A stretch of DNA of 64,000 nt from Bacteroides sedimenti (GTDB lineage: Bacteria; Bacteroidota; Bacteroidia; Bacteroidales; Bacteroidaceae), in contig NZ_AP028055.1 in NCBI RefSeq assembly GCF_040365225.1, positions 1,612,001-1,676,000 on the forward strand. Direction: 5' to 3'. Both the position numbers and the translations under genes were made by a program. The notes beneath the pieces are model-generated. The model did no database searches. It was not told the origin of the DNA and was given only the letters and a program-made list of their open reading frames with translations. Position 1 is the first letter of the stretch. Every line of letters starts with the position of its first letter. Below are positions 36,153 through 45,798 of the stretch, piece after piece.

Positions 36153-37376
36153 TTATAAATCAGAGAACATTAATTTATTATTAGTTATAAAATCAACTAA
36201 AGGAGGTGTTTGTTCTTCCAAGTATTTTTCTACTTGCTTCACTATATCATCAACTAGTCCTTCACGATTTTTTTCATTCAAAATATAAGAAATCGTTTCA
36301 GGGTTACTCATATTTAATATGTAATTTTTATAGTTCTCTAATTTTGTAACATTTATCCACCAGTTTGAAAAACTTTCATTGCCTTCAACATCAGCATAGC
36401 TGCATCTTTTGGGGGCACTATTATTAATAACTCCAACAAATAATTGCCCGTTAAAATTACCTACCCCACTAAAACTCTCTATTCCAAAATATAAATATGA
36501 CTCTAGTGTTTGTTTAGGTTTAATCCAAATCTGAGAATATGTTTTACTCGTATCATATCCTTTTACAACCAAATATCTATCTTTCAATTTCTTAGTTAAC
36601 TCATTATAGACATCCGTTCTAATCTTTTCAGTGATTATTTGTTTTGCCTTATTGAAATTTGATGATATATATGATGACTCTTCGTAATGTCTTAACATTA
36701 TATCAATTAGTTCTTTTTCCTCTTCGTTATTCATAGTATGTGTGATTTTCTTTATTAAAATTGCATATTGCTTAATAGACTCTCGTAATATTGGATCATC
36801 TACTGATTTTTCTAAACATAACTCCAACCATTTTAATATATGATTCTTGTAAGAAAGTAAAAAATAATCCGTATCAGCTTTTAGCTTTCCACAACTAGTC
36901 TTATCTGGAAGTTTACCATCAAGAGTCAGATAATATACCTTATTTTCTCCTTTTTTATAATTACAATATCTTTCTATTTGAGCATACTGATCTTGAGCAT
37001 CAATTTTGTTTTCAATAGAAACACAGCTTCCTTTTATATCAGATATAAATATATCTACTCTTCCACCTGTTTTATTTTTGTCATTCCTAGGTCCTATGTG
37101 CTTTTCTAATTCAACTTTTGCAGTATTTACATCTAAATCAGAGTTCTCAATGCATTCTAAGAAAAGTTTTAAAAAAATGCCATCTTTAAGATGAGCTCCC
37201 TTAGGATCTAAAAGTTCTTTAAGAAATGCAGAATGAGTATTATTTTCAATTCTTTCCATTCTCAGAATAGAAAAAACATTAAATGTTTCTCCTTTTAGTT
37301 TTTCAATTTTCTTCTTATGATCAAATAGCTTCTTTACATTGTTTAAAAGCCGATCTACTTCCATTGTGTTTATCAT
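36153..37376 (-). CDS. PD-(D/E)XK nuclease superfamily protein
   Basis: A 407-residue protein with a nuclease core near the N-terminus: H48 in N-T-H-S-A-F-L, then L-L-D-P (57-58), Asp108 in G-G-R-V-D-I-F-I, Glu122-x-Lys124 in I-E-N-K, and Q-Y-A-Q-I-E-R-Y after it. This is the layout of the PDDEXK_4 type family often seen in defence islands. The C-terminal ~200 residues are unassigned and may recognise the substrate. It lies 39 bases after hsdS, so it is probably co-expressed with the methylase genes. It may be an accessory nuclease or an independent system. Confidence 0.75.
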   Translation of the reverse strand: MINTMEVDRLLNNVKKLFDHKKKIEKLKGETFNVFSILRMERIENNTHSAFLKELLDPKGAHLKDGIFLKLFLECIENSDLDVNTAKVELEKHIGPRNDKNKTGGRVDIFISDIKGSCVSIENKIDAQDQYAQIERYCNYKKGENKVYYLTLDGKLPDKTSCGKLKADTDYFLLSYKNHILKWLELCLEKSVDDPILRESIKQYAILIKKITHTMNNEEEKELIDIMLRHYEESSYISSNFNKAKQIITEKIRTDVYNELTKKLKDRYLVVKGYDTSKTYSQIWIKPKQTLESYLYFGIESFSGVGNFNGQLFVGVINNSAPKRCSYADVEGNESFSNWWINVTKLENYKNYILNMSNPETISYILNEKNREGLVDDIVKQVEKYLEEQTPPLVDFITNNKLMFSDL

Positions 37377-37415
37377 AATACTTTCTTATATTACTACATA
37401 TTTTCAATTAGATAT

Positions 37416-38690
37416 TTAGCAAAACATTTGTTGCAACAATCCCTTTTCCCACTCTTCCATTCTCTCAATCTGCTTACTGAAATGGTTTATCTTTTCATCT
37501 ATTGCAGACAGGAAATTGGCGATTTTTGTTTGTTCAGGGAGAGAAGGAATAGATAATTCTATATTAAAAAAATCAGAGACGCCAATGTTAAGTAGACCAT
37601 GATTTCTAGCTCCCTCTTGTGCTACTTTTTCTAATTCAGAATTTTGCAGACCTGTTTCAAAATATTGTTCTGCAAATGAATTATCAAATTCAGGCTTATT
37701 TCTAAAACAAATGTATAGAGTTGAAACTATACCTTTTTCATATCGAGTTAGTCGTTTGATTGCTCCCATAGGATAACCATTTGAATAACTTTTATTATAA
37801 GCAAAATCATCTTTATTCAATAAATAATAACCAGTTACATCTTTTGCCGAGACTGACTTATTGAAGAACTCCAACTGACTTATCAATCCATTTTGAGCCG
37901 AAATAGTTAATACATTTAAGTTATTCTCTTTATTTTTACTTACAATTCTTTCTGTAATATCCCCTAACCTCTTCTCTTCCCATTCCGGAAAGTACTCTCC
38001 ATTATCATCCTTGAACCGTAATTCCTGAGAAAATATTTTCTGCATTACTCCTTTTTTGTATTCCTCCAAAAGGCTTTTCTTCTTTTTCAGTTGGGTGAGT
38101 TTGTCATCTACTGCGGTGAGGAATGAGGCTATTTTTGTTTGTTCGGGGAGAGTTGGAATTATCAATATAATATTTGATAGTCTGTCAGATGTAATGCTGA
38201 GAACTTTTGTTCCTTGTGCAACAGTCTTAATTTGAAGCCGTATGTTTTCAGATTTCATTACATGGGCACCAAACCCAATTGCTAACATTTGCAAATCTGG
38301 ACTTGCATGTAGTGTATGCAATCCTGCAATAATTTTTTCATTATTTAGGTTTACAATTTCAATAGACTTACCTATATCGACATAATCTTCGGACGCATCT
38401 GCTATAATTATGTCGCCTTCTTTACAGTAGTTTTCAGCAGATAATTTATTTAATGAGATTTCTTTATTAACAAAAGGAACCAATTCTTTCGTGATATCAA
38501 AATGTGATTTAAATTTCTTATGTATGTCACCATAATGAATATTTTTCACTACCCCTTCTTCATAATTTAAATTATCTCTAGTAAATGAATTAGTTGTTTT
38601 AAAATTATATATTGTCCCCAACTTCTTCTCAACCCATTCCCCCTCAAACTCAGGAAACCTCAGTTTCGGTACATTCGTTTTCTTTTCCAT
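37416..38690 (-). CDS. hsdS: Type I restriction enzyme, S (specificity) subunit
   Basis: DNA-recognition subunit (424 residues from the ATG at 38688-38690). An in-frame ATG at 38726 would overlap hsdM and add 12 residues. I prefer the later start because it follows the hsdM stop by two bases and begins with the usual N-V-P-K-L-R-F-P-E-F. Two target-recognition domains are each followed by a conserved helical region with L-P-E-Q-T-K-I-A. Each half ends in a coiled-coil-like segment, so the recognition site should be bipartite. Only one S gene is present and no recombinase-linked spare half-genes were seen. Confidence 0.93.
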   Translation of the reverse strand: MEKKTNVPKLRFPEFEGEWVEKKLGTIYNFKTTNSFTRDNLNYEEGVVKNIHYGDIHKKFKSHFDITKELVPFVNKEISLNKLSAENYCKEGDIIIADASEDYVDIGKSIEIVNLNNEKIIAGLHTLHASPDLQMLAIGFGAHVMKSENIRLQIKTVAQGTKVLSITSDRLSNIILIIPTLPEQTKIASFLTAVDDKLTQLKKKKSLLEEYKKGVMQKIFSQELRFKDDNGEYFPEWEEKRLGDITERIVSKNKENNLNVLTISAQNGLISQLEFFNKSVSAKDVTGYYLLNKDDFAYNKSYSNGYPMGAIKRLTRYEKGIVSTLYICFRNKPEFDNSFAEQYFETGLQNSELEKVAQEGARNHGLLNIGVSDFFNIELSIPSLPEQTKIANFLSAIDEKINHFSKQIERMEEWEKGLLQQMFC

Positions 38691-38692
38691 GC

Positions 38693-40264
38693 TTAAAACG
38701 GAGTTGAGATGTTCAGTTCCTTGCAAAAGGAAGCAATGGTTTTATCAGTCTCGACAATTTGCTTGTCCAGCTCTACAAGGTCTTTGCAGATTTGCTCAAT
38801 GTCGATGCTCTCTTCCGCTTCGAAGGTATCTACGTAGCGGGGAATGTTGAGGTTGTAGTCGTTCTCGGCAATCTCATTCAGCGATGCACGCTTGCTGTAT
38901 TTCTCCTCTTCAGTGCGGTTGCGATAGGTGGAGACTATCTTTTCAATGTCCTTTTCACGCAACATGTTTTGAGTTTTCACCTTTTCGAAGTGCTGACTGG
39001 CATCGATAAAGAGAATATCATCGGAATTCTCGCGGCATTTCTTGAAAACCAGGATGCAGGTGGGGATGCTTGTGCCGTAGAATATATTTGCCGGCAGACC
39101 TATGACGGCATCCAGATAGTTGCGCTCTTCGATAAGGTATTGACGAATCTGCAGTTCGGCACCACCGCGGAACAGTGCGCCGTGAGGCAATACCACCGCC
39201 ATGCTACCGTTCTCGGCCAATTGGTAAACCATGTGGCACACAAAGGCAAAGTCTGCCTTGCTAGATGGTGCTAGTTTGCCGTAATGGCTAAAGCGATCGT
39301 CCGTCATAAACAGGGGATTTGCGCTCCACTTTGCCGAAAAAGGAGGATTTGCCACCACCGCCTCGAAGCGTTTGTCGAGGTGTTGCGGATGTTCCAGCGT
39401 ATCTTCTTGACGGATATCGAATTTGCGGTAATGCACATCGTGCAGAATCATGTTCATGCGGCATAGGTTGTACGTGGTGCGGTTCATCTCCTGACCGCAG
39501 AACTCGTTCACCTCTTCCACCTCTTTCGCCACACGAAGCAACAGCGAGCCACTGCCGCAAGTAGGGTCGTACACGGATTTCAGTTTGGTTTTGCCGGTGG
39601 TAACAATCTTTGCAAGTATCTTGCTCACCTCCTGAGGGGTATAGAATTCGCCGGCCTTCTTCCCTGCCCCGCTGGCAAACTGACCGATGAGGTATTCGTA
39701 CGCATCACCCAGGACATCGAGCTCTGTATCTTCAATGCAGAAATCAATATTGTCAAGGTGGGTAAGTACCTTGGCTATCAGGTTGTTCTTTTCGGACTCC
39801 GTGCGCCCCAGCTTGGTACTTGTGAGGTCCATATCTTCGAACAGGTTATCGAAATCGTCCTCGCTGCCTGTTCCCATGGTGCTTTGTTCAATATTGGTGA
39901 GGATTTTCCGGAGATCTTCCAGGATAAAGTTATCCTCTCCCTCCTTGTCGCTGTTGCCTCGCTTGGCTATTTCACTGAACAGTTCGGACGGTTTCAGGAA
40001 ATAACCCAACTTCTCGAGTGTCTCTTCCTTGATGGCTTCGAGGTATTCTCTGCCTTTCTCACTGCTCTCGTCAATATCGATATATTTCATGCCGTCTTGC
40101 TCTAATATGGAATCGGCATAACGATACATCTTCTCGGAAAGATATTTATAGAAAATGAATCCAAGGATATAATCCCGGAATTCATCCGCATTCATTTTAC
40201 CACGTAATGTATTGGCTATATTCCAGAGCTGCTGTTCCAACTGCTTCTTATGATCTTCTGACAT
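38693..40264 (-). CDS. hsdM: Type I restriction enzyme, M (adenine methyltransferase) subunit
   Basis: N6-adenine DNA methyltransferase (523 residues). The helical HsdM N-terminal domain is at about 5-150. SAM-binding motif I D-P-T-C-G-S-G is at 233-239 and the catalytic motif IV N-P-P-F at 306-309. The segment G-E-F-Y-T-P-Q-E-V is the usual entry to the methylase domain. It is the first gene of the restriction operon. An AGGAGA sequence precedes the ATG, unusual for this genome, and TATATTTG on the minus strand at 40296-40303 is a possible -7 box. Confidence 0.96.
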   Translation of the reverse strand: MSEDHKKQLEQQLWNIANTLRGKMNADEFRDYILGFIFYKYLSEKMYRYADSILEQDGMKYIDIDESSEKGREYLEAIKEETLEKLGYFLKPSELFSEIAKRGNSDKEGEDNFILEDLRKILTNIEQSTMGTGSEDDFDNLFEDMDLTSTKLGRTESEKNNLIAKVLTHLDNIDFCIEDTELDVLGDAYEYLIGQFASGAGKKAGEFYTPQEVSKILAKIVTTGKTKLKSVYDPTCGSGSLLLRVAKEVEEVNEFCGQEMNRTTYNLCRMNMILHDVHYRKFDIRQEDTLEHPQHLDKRFEAVVANPPFSAKWSANPLFMTDDRFSHYGKLAPSSKADFAFVCHMVYQLAENGSMAVVLPHGALFRGGAELQIRQYLIEERNYLDAVIGLPANIFYGTSIPTCILVFKKCRENSDDILFIDASQHFEKVKTQNMLREKDIEKIVSTYRNRTEEEKYSKRASLNEIAENDYNLNIPRYVDTFEAEESIDIEQICKDLVELDKQIVETDKTIASFCKELNISTPF

Positions 40265-40380
40265 TTTATTTTCTCCTGTTTTATTTTGACACCTACAAAT
40301 ATATTTATTTCATTTTACATTTTACGGTTTTTAACACTCTTTATTCAAGGAGAAACTACTCTGGAATTAAATATCAAAAA

Positions 40381-40426
40381 AAAATCCAGGCTTCTAACAA
40401 TATAATTTGTGAAGCCTCGATTTTTC
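40381..40426. terminator. Hairpin between the esterase gene and the restriction operon
   Basis: AAATC-C-AGGCTTC pairs with GAAGCCT-C-GATTT across a 16-base loop, with A- and T-runs at the two ends. It lies just past the esterase stop on the minus strand. Confidence 0.65.
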
Positions 40427-40439
40427 AAGAATATTCTAT

Positions 40440-41261
40440 CTATCTCGCAAAAAACTTCTTGAAGAACTGAAGCTGATAATCAATGGAGTTGTTCCAATAC
40501 TTAGCATTGTGTGCACCGGGACGGGTGATGAAGTCGTGATCGATTTTCTTTTCCAACAGGCGTTCGTGAAGGTTTTTGTTCACCTTGAGGAAGAAATCGT
40601 CTTCACCGCAATCGATAATAAGAGCCAAATCACCATTATTAATCTTGTCTACCTGGTTAATCACTGTATGTTCATCCCACACCTGTTTGTTGGTTTCGTA
40701 ATCGCCAAGCTGCTTACTCATTTCCCAGTTCTTGGGGAAAGGACGGATATCAACTCCCCCACTGGTGCTGCCTGCCGCTCCAAATATATTTTTATGACGA
40801 ATGGCCAGCCACAATGCTCCGTGTCCGCCCATACTAAGTCCCATAATGGCACGTCCTTTGGGGTTGGCAATAGTTTTATAATGGTTGTCTACAAAGTTCA
40901 CGAGTTCATTGGAAACAAATGTTTCGTAACGATAGGCCGGATTCAGCGAACTGTCCCAATACCAGCTATTCTTACCGTCGGGGCAAACAATCACGATTTT
41001 GTTTTGGTCGGCAATTTCAGGAAGATTGGGTTTAATGCCAATCCAGCTTTTTGCATTACCGCCATAGCCGTGCAGCAGATAGACTACTGGATAATTGGCT
41101 TTTTTAGCTGTTTTTGCATCGTTGGGAGCAATGACAACCACCTGAACATCCTTATTCATAGATGGGCTTTTTACAAGTAAGGTGTCTACTTTGGCCGCAT
41201 TGACACATGCCACAGAGACAAATAAGAGCAGAAAAGACAAAGAGAAAATCCGATTTTTCAT
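40440..41261 (-). CDS. Secreted alpha/beta-hydrolase esterase (esterase D-like)
   Basis: Predicted secreted carboxylic ester hydrolase. I start at the second in-frame ATG (41261), which opens a clean signal peptide ending in V-N-A; an ATG at 41273 would add four residues. The product has 273 residues. Seen: L-L-H-G-Y-G-G oxyanion loop near 62-68, nucleophile Ser143 in G-L-S-M-G-G-H-G, Asp in D-C-G-E-D-D, and His in G-A-H-N-A-K-Y-W. This is the S-formylglutathione hydrolase/tributyrin esterase fold. The substrate may be an acyl group on a polysaccharide. Confidence 0.88.
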   Translation of the reverse strand: MKNRIFSLSFLLLFVSVACVNAAKVDTLLVKSPSMNKDVQVVVIAPNDAKTAKKANYPVVYLLHGYGGNAKSWIGIKPNLPEIADQNKIVIVCPDGKNSWYWDSSLNPAYRYETFVSNELVNFVDNHYKTIANPKGRAIMGLSMGGHGALWLAIRHKNIFGAAGSTSGGVDIRPFPKNWEMSKQLGDYETNKQVWDEHTVINQVDKINNGDLALIIDCGEDDFFLKVNKNLHERLLEKKIDHDFITRPGAHNAKYWNNSIDYQLQFFKKFFAR

Positions 41262-41376
41262 ATTCAATATCATTTAGTAGTAAATTAAAGTTTTATGTGT
41301 CAGCAAAAATAGATAAAATGTAGGGTATCTATCACTTTTTTATCTTATTTTTGTTATACAAATTTAATCTGAGCTT

Positions 41377-43755
41377 ATGATGAAACGAATTATCTTACCG
41401 TTCTTAATTATTATATGCCTCACCTTTACTGCAGTTGCTCAACAAAAACTCTCCATCAAAGGGTCTGTGATTGATAGAGGCAAACGTGAACCAATCTCTT
41501 TTGCCAATGTTGGAATATACGGCACATCGCAAGGTGCCATGACCGATTCGCTGGGAAACTTCACCATTGAAAATGTATCTCCGGGTATATACCGCCTGCA
41601 GGTTTCGGCAGTGGGTTACAACACATTGCTTACTCCCGAATATATCCTTTCCACAAAAACTCTCTCGATCACCTTAGAGCTTGAAGAGAGTGTTACACAG
41701 CTGGGAGAGGTAAGTATCACCGCTTCTGTTTTCAGACGAAATCCGGAAAGCCCGGTGGGGCTCCGGCTGATTGGTTTGCAGGAGATAGAAAAAAGTCCGG
41801 GAGCCAACCGCGATATCTCGCGCATTGTTCAGAACTATGCGGGAGTGGGATACTCGCCGGTAGGATATCGTAATGACCTGGTGGTTCGTGGCGGTGGTCC
41901 TTCGGAAAATCGCTTCTTCCTGGATGGTGTGGAAATTCCGAATATCAACCATTTCAGTACACAGGGAGCTTCGGGCGGTCCGGTGGGAATAATCAATGCC
42001 GACCTTATACGGGAAGTGGGCTTTTACACGGGTGCCTTCCCCGCTAGCCGTGGCAATGCTCTGAGTTCGGTGCTCGACTTCAAATTACGGGATGGAAACA
42101 TGGAGAAGAATTCCTTGAAAGCTACCCTGGGTGCTTCCGAGTTTTCGCTCACCTCCAACGGACATCTGAATTCAAAAAGTTCTTATCTTCTTTCTGTCAG
42201 ACAATCGTACCTGCAGTTTCTGTTTAAGATGTTGGGGCTTCCCTTCTTGCCCACCTATACTGATGCACAGTTCAAGGTAAAAACCCGACTTTCTCAACGT
42301 AATGAAATAACGTTCCTTGGACTGACAGGAATTGATAATATGAAATTGAACACCAGCCTCACGGGTGAAAAGGCGGAATACATCCTCAGTTATCTGCCTA
42401 CAATAAAACAGGAGACATTTACTCTGGGTGCTGTGTATAAGCACTATGCGGGGGCTCATATACAGACAGTGGTGGCCAGTCACAGCTATCTGAACAACCA
42501 CAACCTGAAATACAGGGGAAATGATGAAAGCAGTGAGGATAACCTGACTCTGAAATATGGTTCGCTGGAGCAGGAGACCAAGTTGCGGGTGGAAAATGCA
42601 TCGAACTTTGGCATTGCAAAAGTGAATCTGGGTGCCAACTTGGATTATTCTCAATACAGCAACAACACCTTTCAGCGGGCTTACACCAATCAGTCGGTTA
42701 CCTATAATTATCACACCTATCTGGGAATGGTTCGCTGGGGATTCTTTGGAACCATTAACTATGAATCGCCCGATGAACGGATGACCGTTTCACTGGGTGT
42801 AAGAGGCGATGCTTGTAATTACTCACAGCTGATGAATAAGCTGAGCGAACAGCTCTCTCCGCGACTCTCCCTCTCCTATCAGCTGTATGGCGATATATAC
42901 CTAAGTGGTAATGTGGGACGATACTATCAGCTGCCCGCCTTTACTGCAATGGGGTTCAAGGATAACAACGGAAACTATCTGAACAAAAGTCTTAAGTACA
43001 TCATGGTGGACCAGTACAGTGCCGGATTATCTTATAAACACAGCGAAAACCTGCAAATCTCGGCGGAAGGATTTTACAAAAGATACAATAACATTCCATT
43101 CTCGGTTACTGACAAAATACCTCTGGCCGATAAGGGAACAGACTATGGCGTGATTGGTAACGAAGCTCTGTCTCCCACCGCCCAAGGACGTTCTTATGGT
43201 TTGGAACTGATGGCGAAATGGATTATTGTAAAGAAACTGAATTTATCTTCGGCCCTCACAATCTTTAAGAGTGAGTACCGGGAAGGGGAATCGAGTCCGT
43301 ATATTGTTTCATCTTGGGACAATAGATACATCTTCAACCTGGGCGGAACCTATAACTTTGCCAACAACTGGAGCTTTGGTACAAAAATTAGCAGCATCGG
43401 CGGTGCGCCTTTCACTCCTTATGATGTGAATAAGTCTTCTCTCGTTACAGCCTGGAACGCACAAGGACGCCCCTACTACGATTATACCCGTTACAATTCG
43501 GAGCGACTGGACAACTTCACTCGTATTGACATCAGGGTGGACAAAACATTCTACGTAAAGAAATATATGCTGGGCTTCTACATAGACCTGCAGAACATTA
43601 CGAACAGCAAAATAAAACAAGCCGATGTATTGATGAGCACAGGGGTGATTGAGAATCCTTCTGCTCCGGTTAATGAGCAGCGGTACAAGATGAAGTACAT
43701 TAAACAGGAAAGCGGAACGGTTGTTCCTACGTTGGGGATTACTTTTGAGTTTTAG
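41377..43755 (+). CDS. TonB-dependent receptor with carboxypeptidase-regulatory-like N-terminal domain
   Basis: Outer-membrane TonB-dependent receptor (792 residues). A signal peptide ends near residue 21 (V-A-Q). A carboxypeptidase-regulatory-like domain follows at about 25-105. The plug (about 120-225) contains V-V-R-G-G-G-P-S-E-N-R-F-F-L-D-G-V-E-I-P. The barrel ends in T-L-G-I-T-F-E-F. It is shorter than SusC proteins and no susD lies next to it, so it may import a metal chelate, vitamin or small oligosaccharide. TATATTTG-like TATTTTTG at 41346-41353 may be its -7 box. Confidence 0.93.
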   Translation: MMKRIILPFLIIICLTFTAVAQQKLSIKGSVIDRGKREPISFANVGIYGTSQGAMTDSLGNFTIENVSPGIYRLQVSAVGYNTLLTPEYILSTKTLSITLELEESVTQLGEVSITASVFRRNPESPVGLRLIGLQEIEKSPGANRDISRIVQNYAGVGYSPVGYRNDLVVRGGGPSENRFFLDGVEIPNINHFSTQGASGGPVGIINADLIREVGFYTGAFPASRGNALSSVLDFKLRDGNMEKNSLKATLGASEFSLTSNGHLNSKSSYLLSVRQSYLQFLFKMLGLPFLPTYTDAQFKVKTRLSQRNEITFLGLTGIDNMKLNTSLTGEKAEYILSYLPTIKQETFTLGAVYKHYAGAHIQTVVASHSYLNNHNLKYRGNDESSEDNLTLKYGSLEQETKLRVENASNFGIAKVNLGANLDYSQYSNNTFQRAYTNQSVTYNYHTYLGMVRWGFFGTINYESPDERMTVSLGVRGDACNYSQLMNKLSEQLSPRLSLSYQLYGDIYLSGNVGRYYQLPAFTAMGFKDNNGNYLNKSLKYIMVDQYSAGLSYKHSENLQISAEGFYKRYNNIPFSVTDKIPLADKGTDYGVIGNEALSPTAQGRSYGLELMAKWIIVKKLNLSSALTIFKSEYREGESSPYIVSSWDNRYIFNLGGTYNFANNWSFGTKISSIGGAPFTPYDVNKSSLVTAWNAQGRPYYDYTRYNSERLDNFTRIDIRVDKTFYVKKYMLGFYIDLQNITNSKIKQADVLMSTGVIENPSAPVNEQRYKMKYIKQESGTVVPTLGITFEF

Positions 43756-43831
43756 AAAAAGTACACTCTGGAGGCATCTTTGCAGGTTTCATTTCCAAAA
43801 ATCAAAAGAAGACCACAACATTCATATATCT

Positions 43832-44539
43832 ATGAAAACAAAAAATATGAAGTACAAGATCTATATATTACTGACGGTTACTTTTATATTATTTTTTTGC
43901 AGCGTGAATGGCAAAGAAACAAATATCAACACAAAAACAAAAGTAACTAAAACTATACTACTCGATTTCGGTTTTAAAGTAGCTTTAGGACAAGAGGAAG
44001 ACTTTGAAACCTTTAAAACATATTCATTCTTTAAACTAACTAAATCTGGAAAGGTTGTTTATGTAGACACATTACTTGAATATGAATTTGGAGACAAACT
44101 TTATCCGATCGTGTTACAAACAGGAAAGAACAAGTTCGAGCTCTTATTCGAAATAAATGACAGGCCAAATAAGAACTACTTAAAAAGAATTATAATTAAG
44201 AATGATAAAGTTATTATGACAGACAGTCTGCCAACTTTCATCTCTAAGGCGACCGACTTAGATAATGACGGAATTAAAGAATATGCCGGTTTTTGGTGTT
44301 ATGATCAAGTCTGGGGAGAATCGGAATTAAAAACAAGTTACAATCCAATTCTATACTACAAGATTAAGTCAACTGGTTTCCACCTCGATAGCTTGTTAAC
44401 AAAAGTAAGGAATACTGAAATATACGGAGGTTTTCATGGCTTTGAATTTAATGAACAATTAGAAATGCCGGCAACCGTTTTGGATAAATTCGAGAAAGAA
44501 TTTAATAGGATCACTGCTGCCGGGGTAAAAGCAAAGTAA
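43832..44539 (+). CDS. Hypothetical exported protein
   Basis: A 235-residue protein. I chose the ATG at 43832 because it opens a signal peptide (hydrophobic to about residue 27); the open frame extends further upstream into the TonB receptor gene, but without sense. A Cys near residue 25 could be a lipobox but the motif is poor. D-L-D-N-D-G-I-K-E resembles a calcium-binding EF/FG-GAP loop. I do not recognise the family. It follows the receptor gene by 76 bases. Confidence 0.7.
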   Translation: MKTKNMKYKIYILLTVTFILFFCSVNGKETNINTKTKVTKTILLDFGFKVALGQEEDFETFKTYSFFKLTKSGKVVYVDTLLEYEFGDKLYPIVLQTGKNKFELLFEINDRPNKNYLKRIIIKNDKVIMTDSLPTFISKATDLDNDGIKEYAGFWCYDQVWGESELKTSYNPILYYKIKSTGFHLDSLLTKVRNTEIYGGFHGFEFNEQLEMPATVLDKFEKEFNRITAAGVKAK

Positions 44540-44614
44540 TATGAAATAAAAAACGGAATTGGAACTCTTATGGTTTGTTCTGTTTATCCGGCAGATAGGT
44601 TTTATGGAGAATGA

Positions 44615-44655
44615 AAAAATGTCCGGTTATGCTCTTTAAGCACAAACGGACATTT
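44615..44655 (+). terminator. Hairpin terminator
   Basis: The stem AAATGTCCG (within 44615-44625) pairs with CGGACATTT (44647-44655), and an inner GTGCTTAAAGAGCAT segment can pair further. It lies between convergent genes and shares AAAATGTCCGG with the hairpins at 13540 and 16411. Confidence 0.7.
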
Positions 44656-44681
44656 CTGTATTTATATGACTTGGTTTGAGT

Positions 44682-45671
44682 TTACTTATTCAAAAGCTCA
44701 TTCAGAATCTTTTCCAGATCTTCGCCAAACACGTTTTTGGCGACAATGACTCCTTTGGAATCTACCAGAAAGTTTGCAGGAATTGAGCGAACGCCATATT
44801 TATTCAACACTTCATTCTGCCATTGCTTCAACTCGGAAATTTGAGTCCACTCCAGATGATCGTCTGCAATAGCCTTCACCCATTGTTCCTTCGACTTATC
44901 CAGAGAAATTGCAAGAATATCAAAACCTTTATCTTTATACTTCTGATAAACCTTCACGATTCCGGGATTCTCTTTCCGGCAAGGGGTGCACCACGATGCC
45001 CAGAAGTCAATCAGCAGGTAACCTTTACCTAATCTATCAGAAAGACCTACTGTTTTGCCATCGGGAGTTGTTCCTGAAAATCCGGGAGCTTTCTTGCCGA
45101 TGGAAACATTGTTAAGAGTTGCCACCAGTTTTTTCAGCACCTGTACATAGGTGGTTTTATGCAAGGAGGGATCGAGCAATTTGATATTTGCCTCTATCTC
45201 GGCGGGCGTAAGTCTGTACGCAAAATGACGGTACAATGCATAAGCCGAAACTAAGGAAGAGGGATGTTGTTTGATGAATTGGTCAATCTTAACCTCTTTC
45301 TGATTCATGTAATCGGTATAAAGGGCATGCAATGCCGAACCTTTCACCACTGTACGGTCATAATCGGCCGGATCTAGCTTTACCGTAATCTGGTTTTTAT
45401 CAAGAAATAACAGATACGGATTCTCCTTGGAATTTGATGATAAGCCATAAATCTCGGGCAGTTCTGTCTTGGTTGAGAAAGAGAATTGTCCGTTTTGAAT
45501 CTTTGCCGAATCAATCACAACATAGTATTTATCAATGAACTTCTGGAGATAGACTTTTCCATTAGTTACTCCGACAACTGTACCACTGAGGCGTAACGGG
45601 GTTTTTTCCTGCGCCTGTGCAGACAGTAAACTTATAGCCATTACGGCTAATATCAACAATCTTTTTTTCAT
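44682..45671 (-). CDS. TlpA/ResA-like thioredoxin-fold protein with DUF4369-type N-terminal domain
   Basis: Periplasmic thiol-disulfide protein (329 residues). A signal peptide ends at A-Q-A near residue 20. Residues ~25-120 form a beta-rich DUF4369-like domain (V-Y-L-Q-K-F ... L-F-L-D-K-N-Q-I). The thioredoxin-like domain is at about 190-329, with the redox motif W-C-T-P-C (Cys228, Cys231) in F-W-A-S-W-C-T-P-C-R-K-E and the cis-proline region V-R-S-I-P-A-N-F. These proteins are common in Bacteroides and are thought to reduce partners in the cell envelope. It is divergent from the CBM9-like gene. Confidence 0.92.
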   Translation of the reverse strand: MKKRLLILAVMAISLLSAQAQEKTPLRLSGTVVGVTNGKVYLQKFIDKYYVVIDSAKIQNGQFSFSTKTELPEIYGLSSNSKENPYLLFLDKNQITVKLDPADYDRTVVKGSALHALYTDYMNQKEVKIDQFIKQHPSSLVSAYALYRHFAYRLTPAEIEANIKLLDPSLHKTTYVQVLKKLVATLNNVSIGKKAPGFSGTTPDGKTVGLSDRLGKGYLLIDFWASWCTPCRKENPGIVKVYQKYKDKGFDILAISLDKSKEQWVKAIADDHLEWTQISELKQWQNEVLNKYGVRSIPANFLVDSKGVIVAKNVFGEDLEKILNELLNK

Positions 45672-45695
45672 AAGTTATAAGCGATTTATTTATTG

Positions 45696-45727
45696 CAAAG
45701 GTATTCAAATCAACCTGATGAGACAAT
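45696..45727 (-). promoter_or_regulatory. Bacteroides-type promoter for the TlpA-like gene
   Basis: On the minus strand TACCTTTG (45696-45703) matches the -7 box, with ATTG (45724-45727) 20 bases upstream as the -33 box. Both bases around it (ATTGTCT) and the spacer length are the same as in the cysK promoter. Confidence 0.55.
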
Positions 45728-45798
45728 ACCACAAATGTGTTATTTTTAGTATATTTGCATCCTGAAAACCAATATATACACTAATTAATAAAAAAAGA

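Noticed and set aside
37416..40264. Possible phase-variable (shufflon) type I locus
   Set aside because: Only one complete hsdS and no silent hsdS halves, inverted repeats or recombinase gene are visible.
40509..41180. 223-codon plus-strand frame
   Set aside because: Antisense to the esterase gene, whose signal peptide and catalytic triad are clear.
42172..42714. 180-codon minus-strand frame
   Set aside because: Antisense shadow within the TonB receptor gene.
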